Shown here in pieces: positions 32,293-39,236 of a stretch of 50,405 bases of DNA. The stretch comes from Candidatus Saccharibacteria bacterium CG_4_10_14_0_2_um_filter_52_9. Its GTDB lineage: Bacteria > Actinomycetota > Acidimicrobiia > Acidimicrobiales > RAAP-2. Location of the stretch: the NCBI GenBank assembly GCA_903970515.1, contig CAJCJA010000017.1, forward strand, positions 1-50,405, read 5' to 3'. The translations under genes and the position numbers were made by a program. Each line of letters opens with the position of its first letter. Positions within the stretch are counted from its first letter, which is position 1. The notes under the pieces are model-generated. The model did no database searches and was not told where the DNA came from. It worked only from the letters and a program-made list of their open reading frames with translations.

Positions 32293-33284
32293 CAGTCGCC
32301 ACTGAATTCATCGGGACGCACGTACGCGCCGCGTTGTTGCTTGAGTCGTTGCATCAGCAGGTCGTTCAACAATGACGACGCGCCGAATCTGAACAGCTCG
32401 GGGGTGAGCCACAACGAACCAGCCGTCTCATTGACGATGACCAGATACGAGATTGCCTGCTTGGTCGTGCGAATACCCCCCGCGACCTTGACGCCGACGA
32501 TTCGTCCGGTGGACTCAGCGAAGTCGCGCGCGGCTTCGAGCATGACGAGCGCCGCCGGCGGCGTGGCATTGACCGTCACCTTGCCGGTCGAGGTCTTGAT
32601 GAAGTCCGCACCCGCGAGCATGGCGAGCCAACTCGCGCGGCGAACATTGTCGTAGGTGACGAGCTCGCCGGTCTCGAGGATCACCTTGAGGTGCGCCTCG
32701 CCACACGCCGCCTTCACGGCGACGATCTCTTCGAACACCTGACCGAGTCGACCGGAGAGAAACGCGCCTCTATCGATCACCATGTCCACTTCGTCGGCGC
32801 CCGCGCTGACGGCGTCAGCGACGTCCAATAACTTCACCTTGAGTGACGCGCGCCCGGAGGGGAAGGCCGTCGCCACCGACGCCACCGCCACTCGGGAATT
32901 GCCTAGCACCGATCGGGCGTGGGCGACCAGGTCGGGATAGACGCACACCGCAGCGCACGAAGGCACCGTCAGGTCACTCGGGTCGGGCCGCAACGCTTTC
33001 GTGCACAGCGACGTGACCCGGCCGGGGGTGTCCGCTCCTTCGAGCGTCGTCAGATCCACCATCGAGATCGCCAAGTCGATCGCCGACATCTTGGACGACT
33101 TTTTGATGGAGCGAGTCGCCAATTTGGCGCAACGTCCCTCGACGCCTACGGCGTCAACGCCCGACATCCCCGAGAGCAACGCTTTTAGCTGCGATTCGGA
33201 ATCAATATTAGGCACCGCGCTCGTCGTGGCGATTCGAACGCCGCGATCTTCTGGCGTCACCAGTCGAAGAGGTGCAGTGCTCAC
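32292..33284 (-). CDS. deoC: deoxyribose-phosphate aldolase
   Basis: 330 residues. It splits 2-deoxyribose 5-phosphate into glyceraldehyde 3-phosphate and acetaldehyde. VPSCAAVCVYPDLVAHARSV, the VASVATAFPSG block, and GADEVDMVIDRGAFLSG hold the conserved Asp. LKVILETGELVTYDNVRRAS precedes the Schiff-base segment GADFIKTSTGKVTVNATPPA, followed by VGVKVAGGIRTTKQA with the second Lys. The size matches the long (eukaryote/actinobacterial-type) DERA rather than the 250-residue E. coli form. GTG 33284 has TAGCGT 7 nt upstream. First gene of deoC-ALDH-short ALDH-punA-mutase, all overlapping or nearly so. Confidence 0.93.
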   Translation of the reverse strand: MSTAPLRLVTPEDRGVRIATTSAVPNIDSESQLKALLSGMSGVDAVGVEGRCAKLATRSIKKSSKMSAIDLAISMVDLTTLEGADTPGRVTSLCTKALRPDPSDLTVPSCAAVCVYPDLVAHARSVLGNSRVAVASVATAFPSGRASLKVKLLDVADAVSAGADEVDMVIDRGAFLSGRLGQVFEEIVAVKAACGEAHLKVILETGELVTYDNVRRASWLAMLAGADFIKTSTGKVTVNATPPAALVMLEAARDFAESTGRIVGVKVAGGIRTTKQAISYLVIVNETAGSLWLTPELFRFGASSLLNDLLMQRLKQQRGAYVRPDEFSGD

Positions 33285-33291
33285 GATGACA

Positions 33292-33297
33292 ACGCTA
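33292..33297 (-). promoter_or_regulatory. -10-like hexamer TAGCGT of the deoC operon
   Basis: Minus-strand TAGCGT lies 7 nt before GTG 33284, in the 46-bp gap after rmlC. It implies that deoC can be transcribed separately from the rml genes. Confidence 0.45.
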
Positions 33298-33330
33298 CCA
33301 ACCGAGGAAGATACGAAAAGGCGGAGGACC

Positions 33331-33894
33331 TCAACGAAACGTAGGAAGGACCCCCGCGTCGCGTCGCGATGCGAACGATGGCGCGGCGGCGTCCTTCGCG
33401 CTCAAAATCGCCTCCCCGGTGAGGGGCCACGGCACGTTCAGTTCACTATCGAGAGGCTGAATCTCGAACTCGGTCGAGGGATTGAAGGGCGACGAGATGA
33501 GATACGCGAGCGCCGCCTGATCACTCGTCGCACAGTAACCGTGTGCGACGTCGCGCGGTACCAGCACCGAACGCCCCTCGCCGGCACCGAGGTGAACGAC
33601 TTCGACGCGACCAAACGTTGGCGAGCCCACCCGGATGTCGACAATGACGTCATCGAGTTCGCCCAACACGCACGTGACGACCTTCGCTTGACCTTCGGGC
33701 GCAGTGGAGTAGTGCAAACCACGCACCACGTTGCGACTCGAGAGCGACACGTTGGCTTGCTCGGCGCGAAAGTCGACGCCGGATTCTTCGAAGTCTCGAA
33801 GTTTGAACCATTCGCGAAAGAATCCTCGCTCGTCGCCGTGAACGGGCGAGTCGAGCAAGAACACTCCCGGAATCGACAGTTCGATCAGTTTCAC
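33331..33894 (-). CDS. rmlC: dTDP-4-dehydrorhamnose 3,5-epimerase family protein
   Basis: 187 residues, cupin dimer. It acts on dTDP-4-keto-6-deoxyglucose. LLDSPVHGDERGFFREWF is the N-terminal signature. NVVRGLHYSTAPEGQAKVVT has the active-site His and Lys. IRVGSPTFG and VPRDVAHGYCA (second His) follow. The catalytic Tyr is kept in AYLISSPFNP, but the Phe there replaces a second Tyr that E. coli RmlC carries, which might affect which carbons are epimerised. PLDSELNVPWPL ends the fold. GTG 33894 overlaps the rmlB stop (GTGA). The longer frame to 33945 lies inside rmlB. Confidence 0.88.
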   Translation of the reverse strand: MKLIELSIPGVFLLDSPVHGDERGFFREWFKLRDFEESGVDFRAEQANVSLSSRNVVRGLHYSTAPEGQAKVVTCVLGELDDVIVDIRVGSPTFGRVEVVHLGAGEGRSVLVPRDVAHGYCATSDQAALAYLISSPFNPSTEFEIQPLDSELNVPWPLTGEAILSAKDAAAPSFASRRDAGVLPTFR

Positions 33895-34868
33895 GACGCG
33901 AGGATCTTCAGCGGACGCCACCACGCTTCGTTGTCGTGATACCACTGGACAGTTTGCTTAAGACCTTGCTCGAAGGGGACCTGCGGGTGATAACCCAACT
34001 CTTGGCGGATCTTTGTCCAGTCCACCGAGTAGCGACGATCGTGACCGAGTCGATCGGGGACGTGCTGGATCATCGACGCATCACTCGCGCACAGTTCCAA
34101 GAGCCGATCGACAATGTCTCGATTGGTGAGTTCGGTGCCGCCACCGATGTTGTAGATCTCGCCCACTCGACCTTTCTCCAGCACGAGCAAGATGCCCCGA
34201 CAGTGGTCGTCCACGTGAAGCCAGTCGCGGACATTCAGACCATCGCCGTAGAGCGGCACCTTCTTCGACTCACTTAGATTCGTGACGAACAACGGAACGA
34301 GTTTCTCGGGGAACTGTCGCGGTCCGTAATTGTTCGAACATCGCGTGACCATCACTCCTAGGTCGAAAGTACGGTGGTACGCCAACGCCGCGAGATCCGA
34401 ACCCGCCTTGCTCGATGAATAGGGAGAGTTCGGTGCGAGTACGTGGTCCTCGCGCCACGAGCCTTCACTGATCGATCCGTACACTTCGTCCGTCGAGACA
34501 TGGACGAAACGCTCCACGCCCCCTCGACGCGCACTCTCGAGGAGTTGTTGGGTCCCGAGCACGTTCGTCTCGAAGAACACCCGAGGACCGCTGATTGAGT
34601 TATCGACGTGACTCTCCGCGGCGAAGTGCACGACCGCGTGCGCACCATTCAAGAGTTCGTCGGTCAACGACGCATCGAGTATTGAACCTTCGACGAAACG
34701 AACTCGCGCGTCGCGAAGAACGTCGACGAGATTCTCTCGCCGTCCGGAGTACGTCAACGCATCGAGGATGACGACGTCGTCGTAATCGAAACGCTCGGCA
34801 TTCTCAACGAGGAGTTCGGCGAAACGTGATCCAATGAAGCCAGCGGCCCCAGTAATTACCACGCGCAT
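33891..34868 (-). CDS. rmlB: dTDP-glucose 4,6-dehydratase
   Basis: 325 residues, extended SDR. It converts dTDP-glucose to dTDP-4-keto-6-deoxyglucose. VVITGAAGFIGSRFAELLVE binds NAD. VVHFAAESHVDNSI is the second family block. FVHVSTDEVYGSISEGSW contains the catalytic T-D-E. SPYSSSKAGSDLAALAYHRT carries Y-x-x-x-K. VTRCSNNYGPRQFPEKLVPL, DWLHVDDHCRGI and YNIGGGTELTN complete the signature. ATG 34868 has GAGG 8 nt upstream. It is divergent from rmlA, with overlapping -10-like sequences between them. Confidence 0.94.
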   Translation of the reverse strand: MRVVITGAAGFIGSRFAELLVENAERFDYDDVVILDALTYSGRRENLVDVLRDARVRFVEGSILDASLTDELLNGAHAVVHFAAESHVDNSISGPRVFFETNVLGTQQLLESARRGGVERFVHVSTDEVYGSISEGSWREDHVLAPNSPYSSSKAGSDLAALAYHRTFDLGVMVTRCSNNYGPRQFPEKLVPLFVTNLSESKKVPLYGDGLNVRDWLHVDDHCRGILLVLEKGRVGEIYNIGGGTELTNRDIVDRLLELCASDASMIQHVPDRLGHDRRYSVDWTKIRQELGYHPQVPFEQGLKQTVQWYHDNEAWWRPLKILAS

Positions 34869-34906
34869 AGAAGTACCTCGCCTTTAAGAAGGGGTTAGTG
34901 GACTTC

Positions 34907-34912
34907 TATACT
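34907..34912 (+). promoter_or_regulatory. -10 box TATACT of rmlA
   Basis: TATACT is 6 nt before GTG 34919. TTAAGA at 34884-34889 is a fair -35 with a 17-bp spacer. The transcript would be leaderless. Confidence 0.6.
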
Positions 34913-34913
34913 A
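34908..34913 (-). promoter_or_regulatory. -10-like hexamer TAGTAT of rmlB-rmlC
   Basis: Minus-strand TAGTAT overlaps the rmlA TATACT box by 5 bp. It would give rmlB a leader of about 33 nt containing GAGG. Confidence 0.4.
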
Positions 34914-34918
34914 ATGGA

Positions 34919-35701
34919 GTGAAGGGAATCATTCTGGCCGGCGGCAGCGGTACACGTCTCTATCCCATTACACGAGCAATCTCAAAGCAGTTACTGCCGA
35001 TTTATGACAAGCCAATGGTTTACTATCCGCTCAGCACGTTGATGTTGACGGGACTACGCGACGTTCTTCTCATCACGACACCGCACGATCAAGAATCGTT
35101 TCGTCGATTGCTCGGCAATGGTGAGCAGCTCGGGATGCAAATCTCCTACGTCGTGCAAGAACAACCCAACGGACTCGCCGAAGCGCTCATCCTGGGCGAA
35201 GACTTCCTCGACGGCGACAAGTGTGCGCTGATCCTCGGCGACAATCTCTTTTATGGTCCCGGCCTCGGGACCCACCTGCAGCAGAATACCAACGTCGAGG
35301 GCGCGCTCATTTTCGCCTACCAGGTGAGTGATCCCTCCGCCTACGGCGTCGTGGAGTTCGGCATCGATGGTCGCGTGATCTCCATCGAGGAGAAGCCCGC
35401 CCGACCCAAGAGCACCTACGCCGTGCCGGGTATCTACTTCTACGACGAGCGGGCGTCCAAACTCGCGCGCGAACTCACGCCGAGTGCGCGCGGGGAACTC
35501 GAGATCACCGCACTCAACAACGCCTATTTAGAAATGGGTGAACTGCGCGCCGAGATACTCTCGCGAGCGACGACCTGGCTCGACACGGGGACGCACGAAT
35601 CGCTCTACGAAGCGGGCGGACTCATTCGAACACTGCAGAGTCGTACCGGTCTGCGCATTGGTGACGTCGACCAGATCAGTCGCGACCAGGGCTGGATCTA
35701 A
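34919..35701 (+). CDS. rmlA: glucose-1-phosphate thymidylyltransferase
   Basis: 260 residues starting MKGIILAGGSGTRLYPIT. It makes dTDP-glucose from glucose 1-phosphate and dTTP. The nucleotide loop, KQLLPIYDKPMVYYPLSTLM and LGDNLFYGPGLG are hallmark blocks. EKPARPKSTYAVPGIYFYD binds sugar and metal, and TWLDTGTHESLYEAG is the end of the catalytic core. The C-terminus is short compared with the 290-residue enzymes, which have an allosteric tail. GTG 34919 is favoured over the GTG at 34898 because a TATACT box lies 6 nt before it and the protein then starts as the family does. Confidence 0.93.
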   Translation: MKGIILAGGSGTRLYPITRAISKQLLPIYDKPMVYYPLSTLMLTGLRDVLLITTPHDQESFRRLLGNGEQLGMQISYVVQEQPNGLAEALILGEDFLDGDKCALILGDNLFYGPGLGTHLQQNTNVEGALIFAYQVSDPSAYGVVEFGIDGRVISIEEKPARPKSTYAVPGIYFYDERASKLARELTPSARGELEITALNNAYLEMGELRAEILSRATTWLDTGTHESLYEAGGLIRTLQSRTGLRIGDVDQISRDQGWI

Positions 35702-35711
35702 GCCCGCGTCC

Positions 35712-36176
35712 CTAGGGCGCCACCTCACAGATCATCTCGATCTCGACGGCGATGTCAAAGGGCAACTCCGCCATGCCCACGGCCGAGCGTGCGTGCGCTC
35801 CCACGTCGCGACCAAAGACTTCAATGAGTAAATCAGAACAACCGTCGATCACCGCAGGGATTGAGGTGAATCCCGGTGCGGCGTTGACCATGCCGAGCAA
35901 CTTGACGACTCTGGTCACGTCATCGAGCGTGCCAAGGTGTTGGCGAATGGTGGACAACAAATTAAGTCCCACGAGTCGCGCCGCGCCATAGACAAGCGAC
36001 TCGTTCAACGTCGCGCCCACCTTTCCCACGATGAAGGTTCCGTCGCTTCGATACGGTCCGTGACCCGCCACAAAAAGCAGCGAACCCGTTCGCACGCACG
36101 ACACGTAGTTCGCGCGCGGCGCGGGCGCCGCGGGAAGTTCGATGCCTAATTCACGAAGTCGAGCCTCAGCGCCCAC
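35712..36176 (-). CDS. RidA family protein (YjgF/YER057c/UK114)
   Basis: About 154 residues, the long RidA subgroup. It begins GAEARLRELGIELPAAPAPR, then ANYVSCVRTGSLLFVAGHGP. GKVGATLNESLVYGAARLVG and MVNAAPGFTSIPAVIDGCSD follow. VGAHARSAVGMAELPFDIAV has the R that in true RidA binds the carboxylate of 2-aminoacrylate-type intermediates. The E-x-E region near the end (VEIEMICEV) fits. True RidA deaminates reactive enamines or imines, but this subgroup is not fully characterised. GTG 36176 has GGAAGG upstream. The frame is open to 36326, without support. Confidence 0.82.
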   Translation of the reverse strand: MGAEARLRELGIELPAAPAPRANYVSCVRTGSLLFVAGHGPYRSDGTFIVGKVGATLNESLVYGAARLVGLNLLSTIRQHLGTLDDVTRVVKLLGMVNAAPGFTSIPAVIDGCSDLLIEVFGRDVGAHARSAVGMAELPFDIAVEIEMICEVAP

Positions 36177-36318
36177 GTCACCCCTTCCGCACGTTCTCGA
36201 TAACGTAGTGGGCGCTTTCGCCTCGAAATTGGCCTTTTTCAACTCGACCATGATGTGGCTAGCATCGAAAGAGGGCGAAAGGGCGTGTTCGTCCTGCGAG
36301 GAAGCGGGTGCCGAGTCA

Positions 36319-36510
36319 ATGAGCAATTTCGAGGAGTGGGCGAGCGCGACCTTTCGTCACGAAGAAATCAACTTTGACGCGACCGACCTGGCGTTAGTGG
36401 AGTTGATTTACTCAGGTGCCCTTCAACAATTAGAAATGCTTGATCACATCGACCTCGATGCCTTCCCGGCGCGCGGCATCGACCTGCGCCACGCTCCGAA
36501 AGCAACATGA
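36319..36510 (+). CDS. small acidic protein coupled to the amidase (possible GatC/AtzG-like subunit)
   Basis: 63 residues from ATG 36319 (MSNFEEWASATFRHEEINFD). Its stop overlaps the amidase ATG by ATGA, the usual sign of translational coupling. It has two likely helices (TDLALVELIYSGALQQLEML) and a proline-containing tail (FPARGIDLRHAP). Small helical proteins next to amidases include GatC (with GatA) and AtzG/DUF4089 (with AtzE), which wrap around the amidase. Size, position and helix-tail layout agree, but sequence similarity is not clear to me. The frame is open upstream to 36142 over the ridA start, without convincing start signals. Confidence 0.6.
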   Translation: MSNFEEWASATFRHEEINFDATDLALVELIYSGALQQLEMLDHIDLDAFPARGIDLRHAPKAT

Positions 36511-37826
36511 CCCACCCACAAGATCTCAGCCTTCGCCAGCAGGCCGACGCCATTCGCCACGGCGACATCAGCGCACGCGAGATGCTCGACGCGACCCTGC
36601 TGCGACTGAAGGAACGCGACAACGACATCAATTCGACGCCCGTCGTCTTCGACGAGCTCAGTCAGGCGCAGATTAGTCAAGCGCCGGCGGGACCGCTGTT
36701 CGGCGTGCCCATCACGGTAAAGGACATGTACGCGCTTCCGTGGCGCGCCGCACGAAATGGCACGACGTTCAATCTCATTCCCGCCTCGGCGTCGGGCGCC
36801 TACCGAAACTTGCGCGATGCGGGCGTCATCGTGGTCGGCGTCGCCAACCAACACGAACTCGGTATCGGCACGACGGGCGTGTACTCCGCATACGGACCCA
36901 CGGCAAATCCGTGGAACCCCCTTCATTGCGCAGGAGGCTCCTCGGGCGGCAGCGCCGCGGGCGTCGCTGCGCGGATCGTCGCGGGAAGTCTCGCGAGTGA
37001 CAGTGGCGGATCGACCCGACTCCCCTCGTCATTCTGCGGTGTCGTCGGCATCAAGCTCACCTACGGCGCGGTTCCCTACGACGGCTATTTCGGCGCCGCG
37101 ACGACGTTCAGCGCACCGGGCATCGTGACCCGCGACGGCGGCGACGCGCGACTTCTCACCGCTGCGTTGCTGCAGCGACCGCTCCCTCAGCAGAGCGGCA
37201 GCGGCCTTCGTGTCGGGATCGTGCGCGATCCGTTCTGGAGCGACGTTCAACCCGACGTGCACGAGGCGTGCGAGAAGGCTCTCACGCTCGCGGGCTGGAA
37301 GGTGGTGGAGTTGAAGATCGAGAACCTCGAGCTCGCGGGCGCGGCATTCCTCGGTCGCCTCATCGCCGAGGCGGGTATCCCGTCGCGCGAGGTGTTGAGC
37401 TCAGTGAGCGCACCCACGCGAGCGCTCCTGCTCGCGGGTCTGCTCACGTCGGCGCGCTTCGTTCCCCGCGCTGACCGCGTCCGTGCTGCAGTGCGCTCCT
37501 CGCTCGCGACGGCGTTCGAGACGGTGGATTTTCTCGCGTGGCCCACGTCGCCGGCGAGCGCGCCGAGCTTGCAGGAGCCGTGGGTGACGCTGCCGTCGGG
37601 GAACATGCCCGTCGACGTCCCCAATGTTCGCCAAGCCTCGCTCGCCAACTTGACTGGCGTGCCCGGCGTGTCGATTCCCGTGGGGCTTGACGCGTCGCAG
37701 TTGCCGGTTGGTCTGCAGTTGATTGGACCGTGGGGAAGTGAGGCGCGTCTGCTCGACGCGGTCGAACATATGGAGCGCGCCAGCGATCGTCGCTTCGTCG
37801 ACCTGATACCTCCCCTCGCGCGCTGA
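36507..37826 (+). CDS. amidase, amidase-signature (GatA/AtzE-like) family
   Basis: 439 residues. The AS-family Ser-Ser-Lys triad is complete: Lys in LFGVPITVKDMYALPW, the bridging Ser in CAGGSSGGSAAGVAARI, and the nucleophilic Ser in SDSGGSTRLPSSFCGVVGIK. VANQHELGIGTTGVYSAYGP and LTGVPGVSIPVGL also fit. It hydrolyses a carboxamide, or acts in an amidotransferase-like complex. GatB is absent here, so tRNA amidation is unlikely for this copy. It is translationally coupled to the 63-residue upstream protein. The substrate is unknown. Confidence 0.9.
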   Translation: MTHPQDLSLRQQADAIRHGDISAREMLDATLLRLKERDNDINSTPVVFDELSQAQISQAPAGPLFGVPITVKDMYALPWRAARNGTTFNLIPASASGAYRNLRDAGVIVVGVANQHELGIGTTGVYSAYGPTANPWNPLHCAGGSSGGSAAGVAARIVAGSLASDSGGSTRLPSSFCGVVGIKLTYGAVPYDGYFGAATTFSAPGIVTRDGGDARLLTAALLQRPLPQQSGSGLRVGIVRDPFWSDVQPDVHEACEKALTLAGWKVVELKIENLELAGAAFLGRLIAEAGIPSREVLSSVSAPTRALLLAGLLTSARFVPRADRVRAAVRSSLATAFETVDFLAWPTSPASAPSLQEPWVTLPSGNMPVDVPNVRQASLANLTGVPGVSIPVGLDASQLPVGLQLIGPWGSEARLLDAVEHMERASDRRFVDLIPPLAR

Positions 37827-37845
37827 CCTCAATTTTCGTTGTCTA

Positions 37846-37855
37846 ACTCGCGAGT
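37846..37855. promoter_or_regulatory. 10-bp palindrome ACTCGCGAGT upstream of bioY
   Basis: A perfect palindrome 26 bp upstream of a -10-like TAAAGT and therefore near the -35 position. It could be a regulator site (biotin repressor type is only a guess) or chance. Confidence 0.35.
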
Positions 37856-37857
37856 AA

Positions 37858-37871
37858 CGAGAACGGTCTCG
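37858..37871 (+). terminator. short hairpin after the amidase gene
   Basis: CGAGA (37858-37862) pairs with TCTCG (37867-37871) around ACGG. The stem is only 5 bp and there is no T-run, so this is a weak candidate. Confidence 0.25.
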
Positions 37872-37880
37872 ACATCTCGA

Positions 37881-37886
37881 TAAAGT
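37881..37886 (+). promoter_or_regulatory. -10-like hexamer TAAAGT of bioY
   Basis: TAAAGT is 29 nt before ATG 37916, giving a short leader that contains AAGGAG as ribosome-binding site. Confidence 0.4.
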
Positions 37887-37915
37887 GTCGTGAGCATTTC
37901 GCGAAGGAGCAATTC

Positions 37916-38503
37916 ATGTCAACCATTACTGTCGACCCTCAACGTCGCGTTCTCGCTGACCTCTTGCCGAGAACGTTCATCATCGACACCTTGCTGGTCG
38001 TCGGTGCCGCCGGACTCGTCGGGACTCTCGCGCAGATATCAATTCACCTCTCCTTCACTCCCGTACCCATCACCGGTCAGACCCTCGGCGTACTGCTCGC
38101 GGGTTGCGCACTTGGTTGGCGCAGAGCCGGACTCTCGATGGCGTTGTACATGTTGGCCGGTCTCGCCGGTGTGCCATGGTTCGCGAGCCACGCGAGTGGT
38201 TACGCCGCAGTGACCTTCGGTTATTTGATTGGCTTCATCGCGGCCGGCGCCTTGATGGGCTGGATCGCGTCACGCGGTGGCGACCGCACCATCGTGCGCG
38301 CCGCGATGACGATGCTCATTGGCGAGGTTGCCATTTACGTCATTGGCGTACCCTGGCTCGCCGTCGATCTGCACGTATCGCTCGCGAAGGCCTTCTCCTT
38401 GGGCATGTGGCCCTTCGTCGCGGGTGACCTTATTAAGGCGGGTGTGGCCGGCGTCGCCCTTCCTTCGACGTGGCGTCTGGTCGATCACGCCACCCAGCAT
38501 TAG
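37916..38503 (+). CDS. bioY: biotin transporter BioY
   Basis: 195 residues with six hydrophobic segments. It is the biotin-specific S component of ECF transporters. ISIHLSFTPVPITGQTLGVL contains the family signature. GWRRAGLSMALYMLAGLAGV, FASHASGYAAVTFGYLIGFI and the C-terminal FVAGDLIKAGVAGVAL with its conserved D-x-x-K complete the pattern. No bioM or bioN is adjacent, so it either works alone or shares an ECF module encoded elsewhere. It suggests dependence on external biotin. ATG 37916 has AAGGAG 7 nt upstream. Confidence 0.93.
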   Translation: MSTITVDPQRRVLADLLPRTFIIDTLLVVGAAGLVGTLAQISIHLSFTPVPITGQTLGVLLAGCALGWRRAGLSMALYMLAGLAGVPWFASHASGYAAVTFGYLIGFIAAGALMGWIASRGGDRTIVRAAMTMLIGEVAIYVIGVPWLAVDLHVSLAKAFSLGMWPFVAGDLIKAGVAGVALPSTWRLVDHATQH

Positions 38504-38523
38504 TTCGCAACGGCCCGCGGGAA

Positions 38524-39189
38524 TCAGTTCGTCGTGTAGCCCAGCAGCGCCGCCACCTCGCCCTGGATGAGGCGCTTGTGTTCGCCCAGGATCTTGCGGT
38601 CAAGCGACGCGTACTTCGTCGCTACGTCGATCGCGTGCGAGAGCAGCTCGTCCTCACTGGCGACCGCTTCGACGATGCCGAAGGCGAGCGCGTCAGGCCC
38701 GGGGAATCGACGCGCCGTCGTCGCGGCGATGATCGCGCTTTGTCGCGGCAACCGGTTCGACAAAATCGTCCAGAGCCGTCGATCGAGCGCGAGGCCAATC
38801 TCCGCCTCGTTCATGCACCAAAAGCCGCGGTCCTCACGCATGACGCGATAGTCGAAGGAGCACGATATGAGCGCTCCCGCGGCGAACGTGTGACCGTTGA
38901 GCGCTGCGACGCTATAGGCGGGATAAACCAGTAGGCGGCCAATGGTGCGGTTGAGTTCTTGCAACGTCGCGCCGAACTCGGCCGGGTTTTTCCCAAAACG
39001 CTCGAGGTCGAGACCGTTGCTGAAAAACTTGCCACTCCCCGTAAGCACCAGCGCCAGAGGTCCCTCAATCGCCTCGAGTTCATCGAGGACCTCGTTGATT
39101 CGCTGCAAGGAGTCAAGGTTGACCCGGTTCTCAACCTCATTCCACGTGGTCACGGCCACTGGGCCTTCGAACTGCACGGAGATGTCCAT
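38524..39189 (-). CDS. enoyl-CoA hydratase/isomerase family protein (delta3,delta2-enoyl-CoA isomerase-like)
   Basis: 221 residues, crotonase fold. LALVLTGSGKFFSNGLDLER and VAALNGHTFAAGALISCSFD are the two oxyanion-hole segments. YRVMREDRGFWCMNEAEIGL carries an E-x-x-I-G-L as in plant and peroxisomal enoyl-CoA isomerases. ENRVNLDSLQRINEVLDELE replaces the usual RPPVNALN start. The protein is short for a hydratase, and the pattern points to isomerisation of unsaturated fatty acyl-CoA. ATG 39189 is set by TATGAT exactly 6 nt upstream. The longer frame to 39381 overlaps the divergent peptidase gene. Confidence 0.83.
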   Translation of the reverse strand: MDISVQFEGPVAVTTWNEVENRVNLDSLQRINEVLDELEAIEGPLALVLTGSGKFFSNGLDLERFGKNPAEFGATLQELNRTIGRLLVYPAYSVAALNGHTFAAGALISCSFDYRVMREDRGFWCMNEAEIGLALDRRLWTILSNRLPRQSAIIAATTARRFPGPDALAFGIVEAVASEDELLSHAIDVATKYASLDRKILGEHKRLIQGEVAALLGYTTN

Positions 39190-39195
39190 CACGCG

Positions 39196-39201
39196 ATCAT
39201 A
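39196..39201 (-). promoter_or_regulatory. -10 box TATGAT of the enoyl-CoA isomerase gene
   Basis: Minus-strand TATGAT lies 6 nt before ATG 39189; a leaderless mRNA is implied. Confidence 0.6.
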
Positions 39202-39224
39202 GGTTCGCCGGTGAGGAGCACTAG

Positions 39225-39230
39225 TAAGTT
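39225..39230 (+). promoter_or_regulatory. -10-like hexamer TAAGTT of the aminopeptidase P gene
   Basis: TAAGTT lies 6 nt before ATG 39237, back to back with the divergent TATGAT box. Confidence 0.5.
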
Positions 39231-39236
39231 GGCGAC

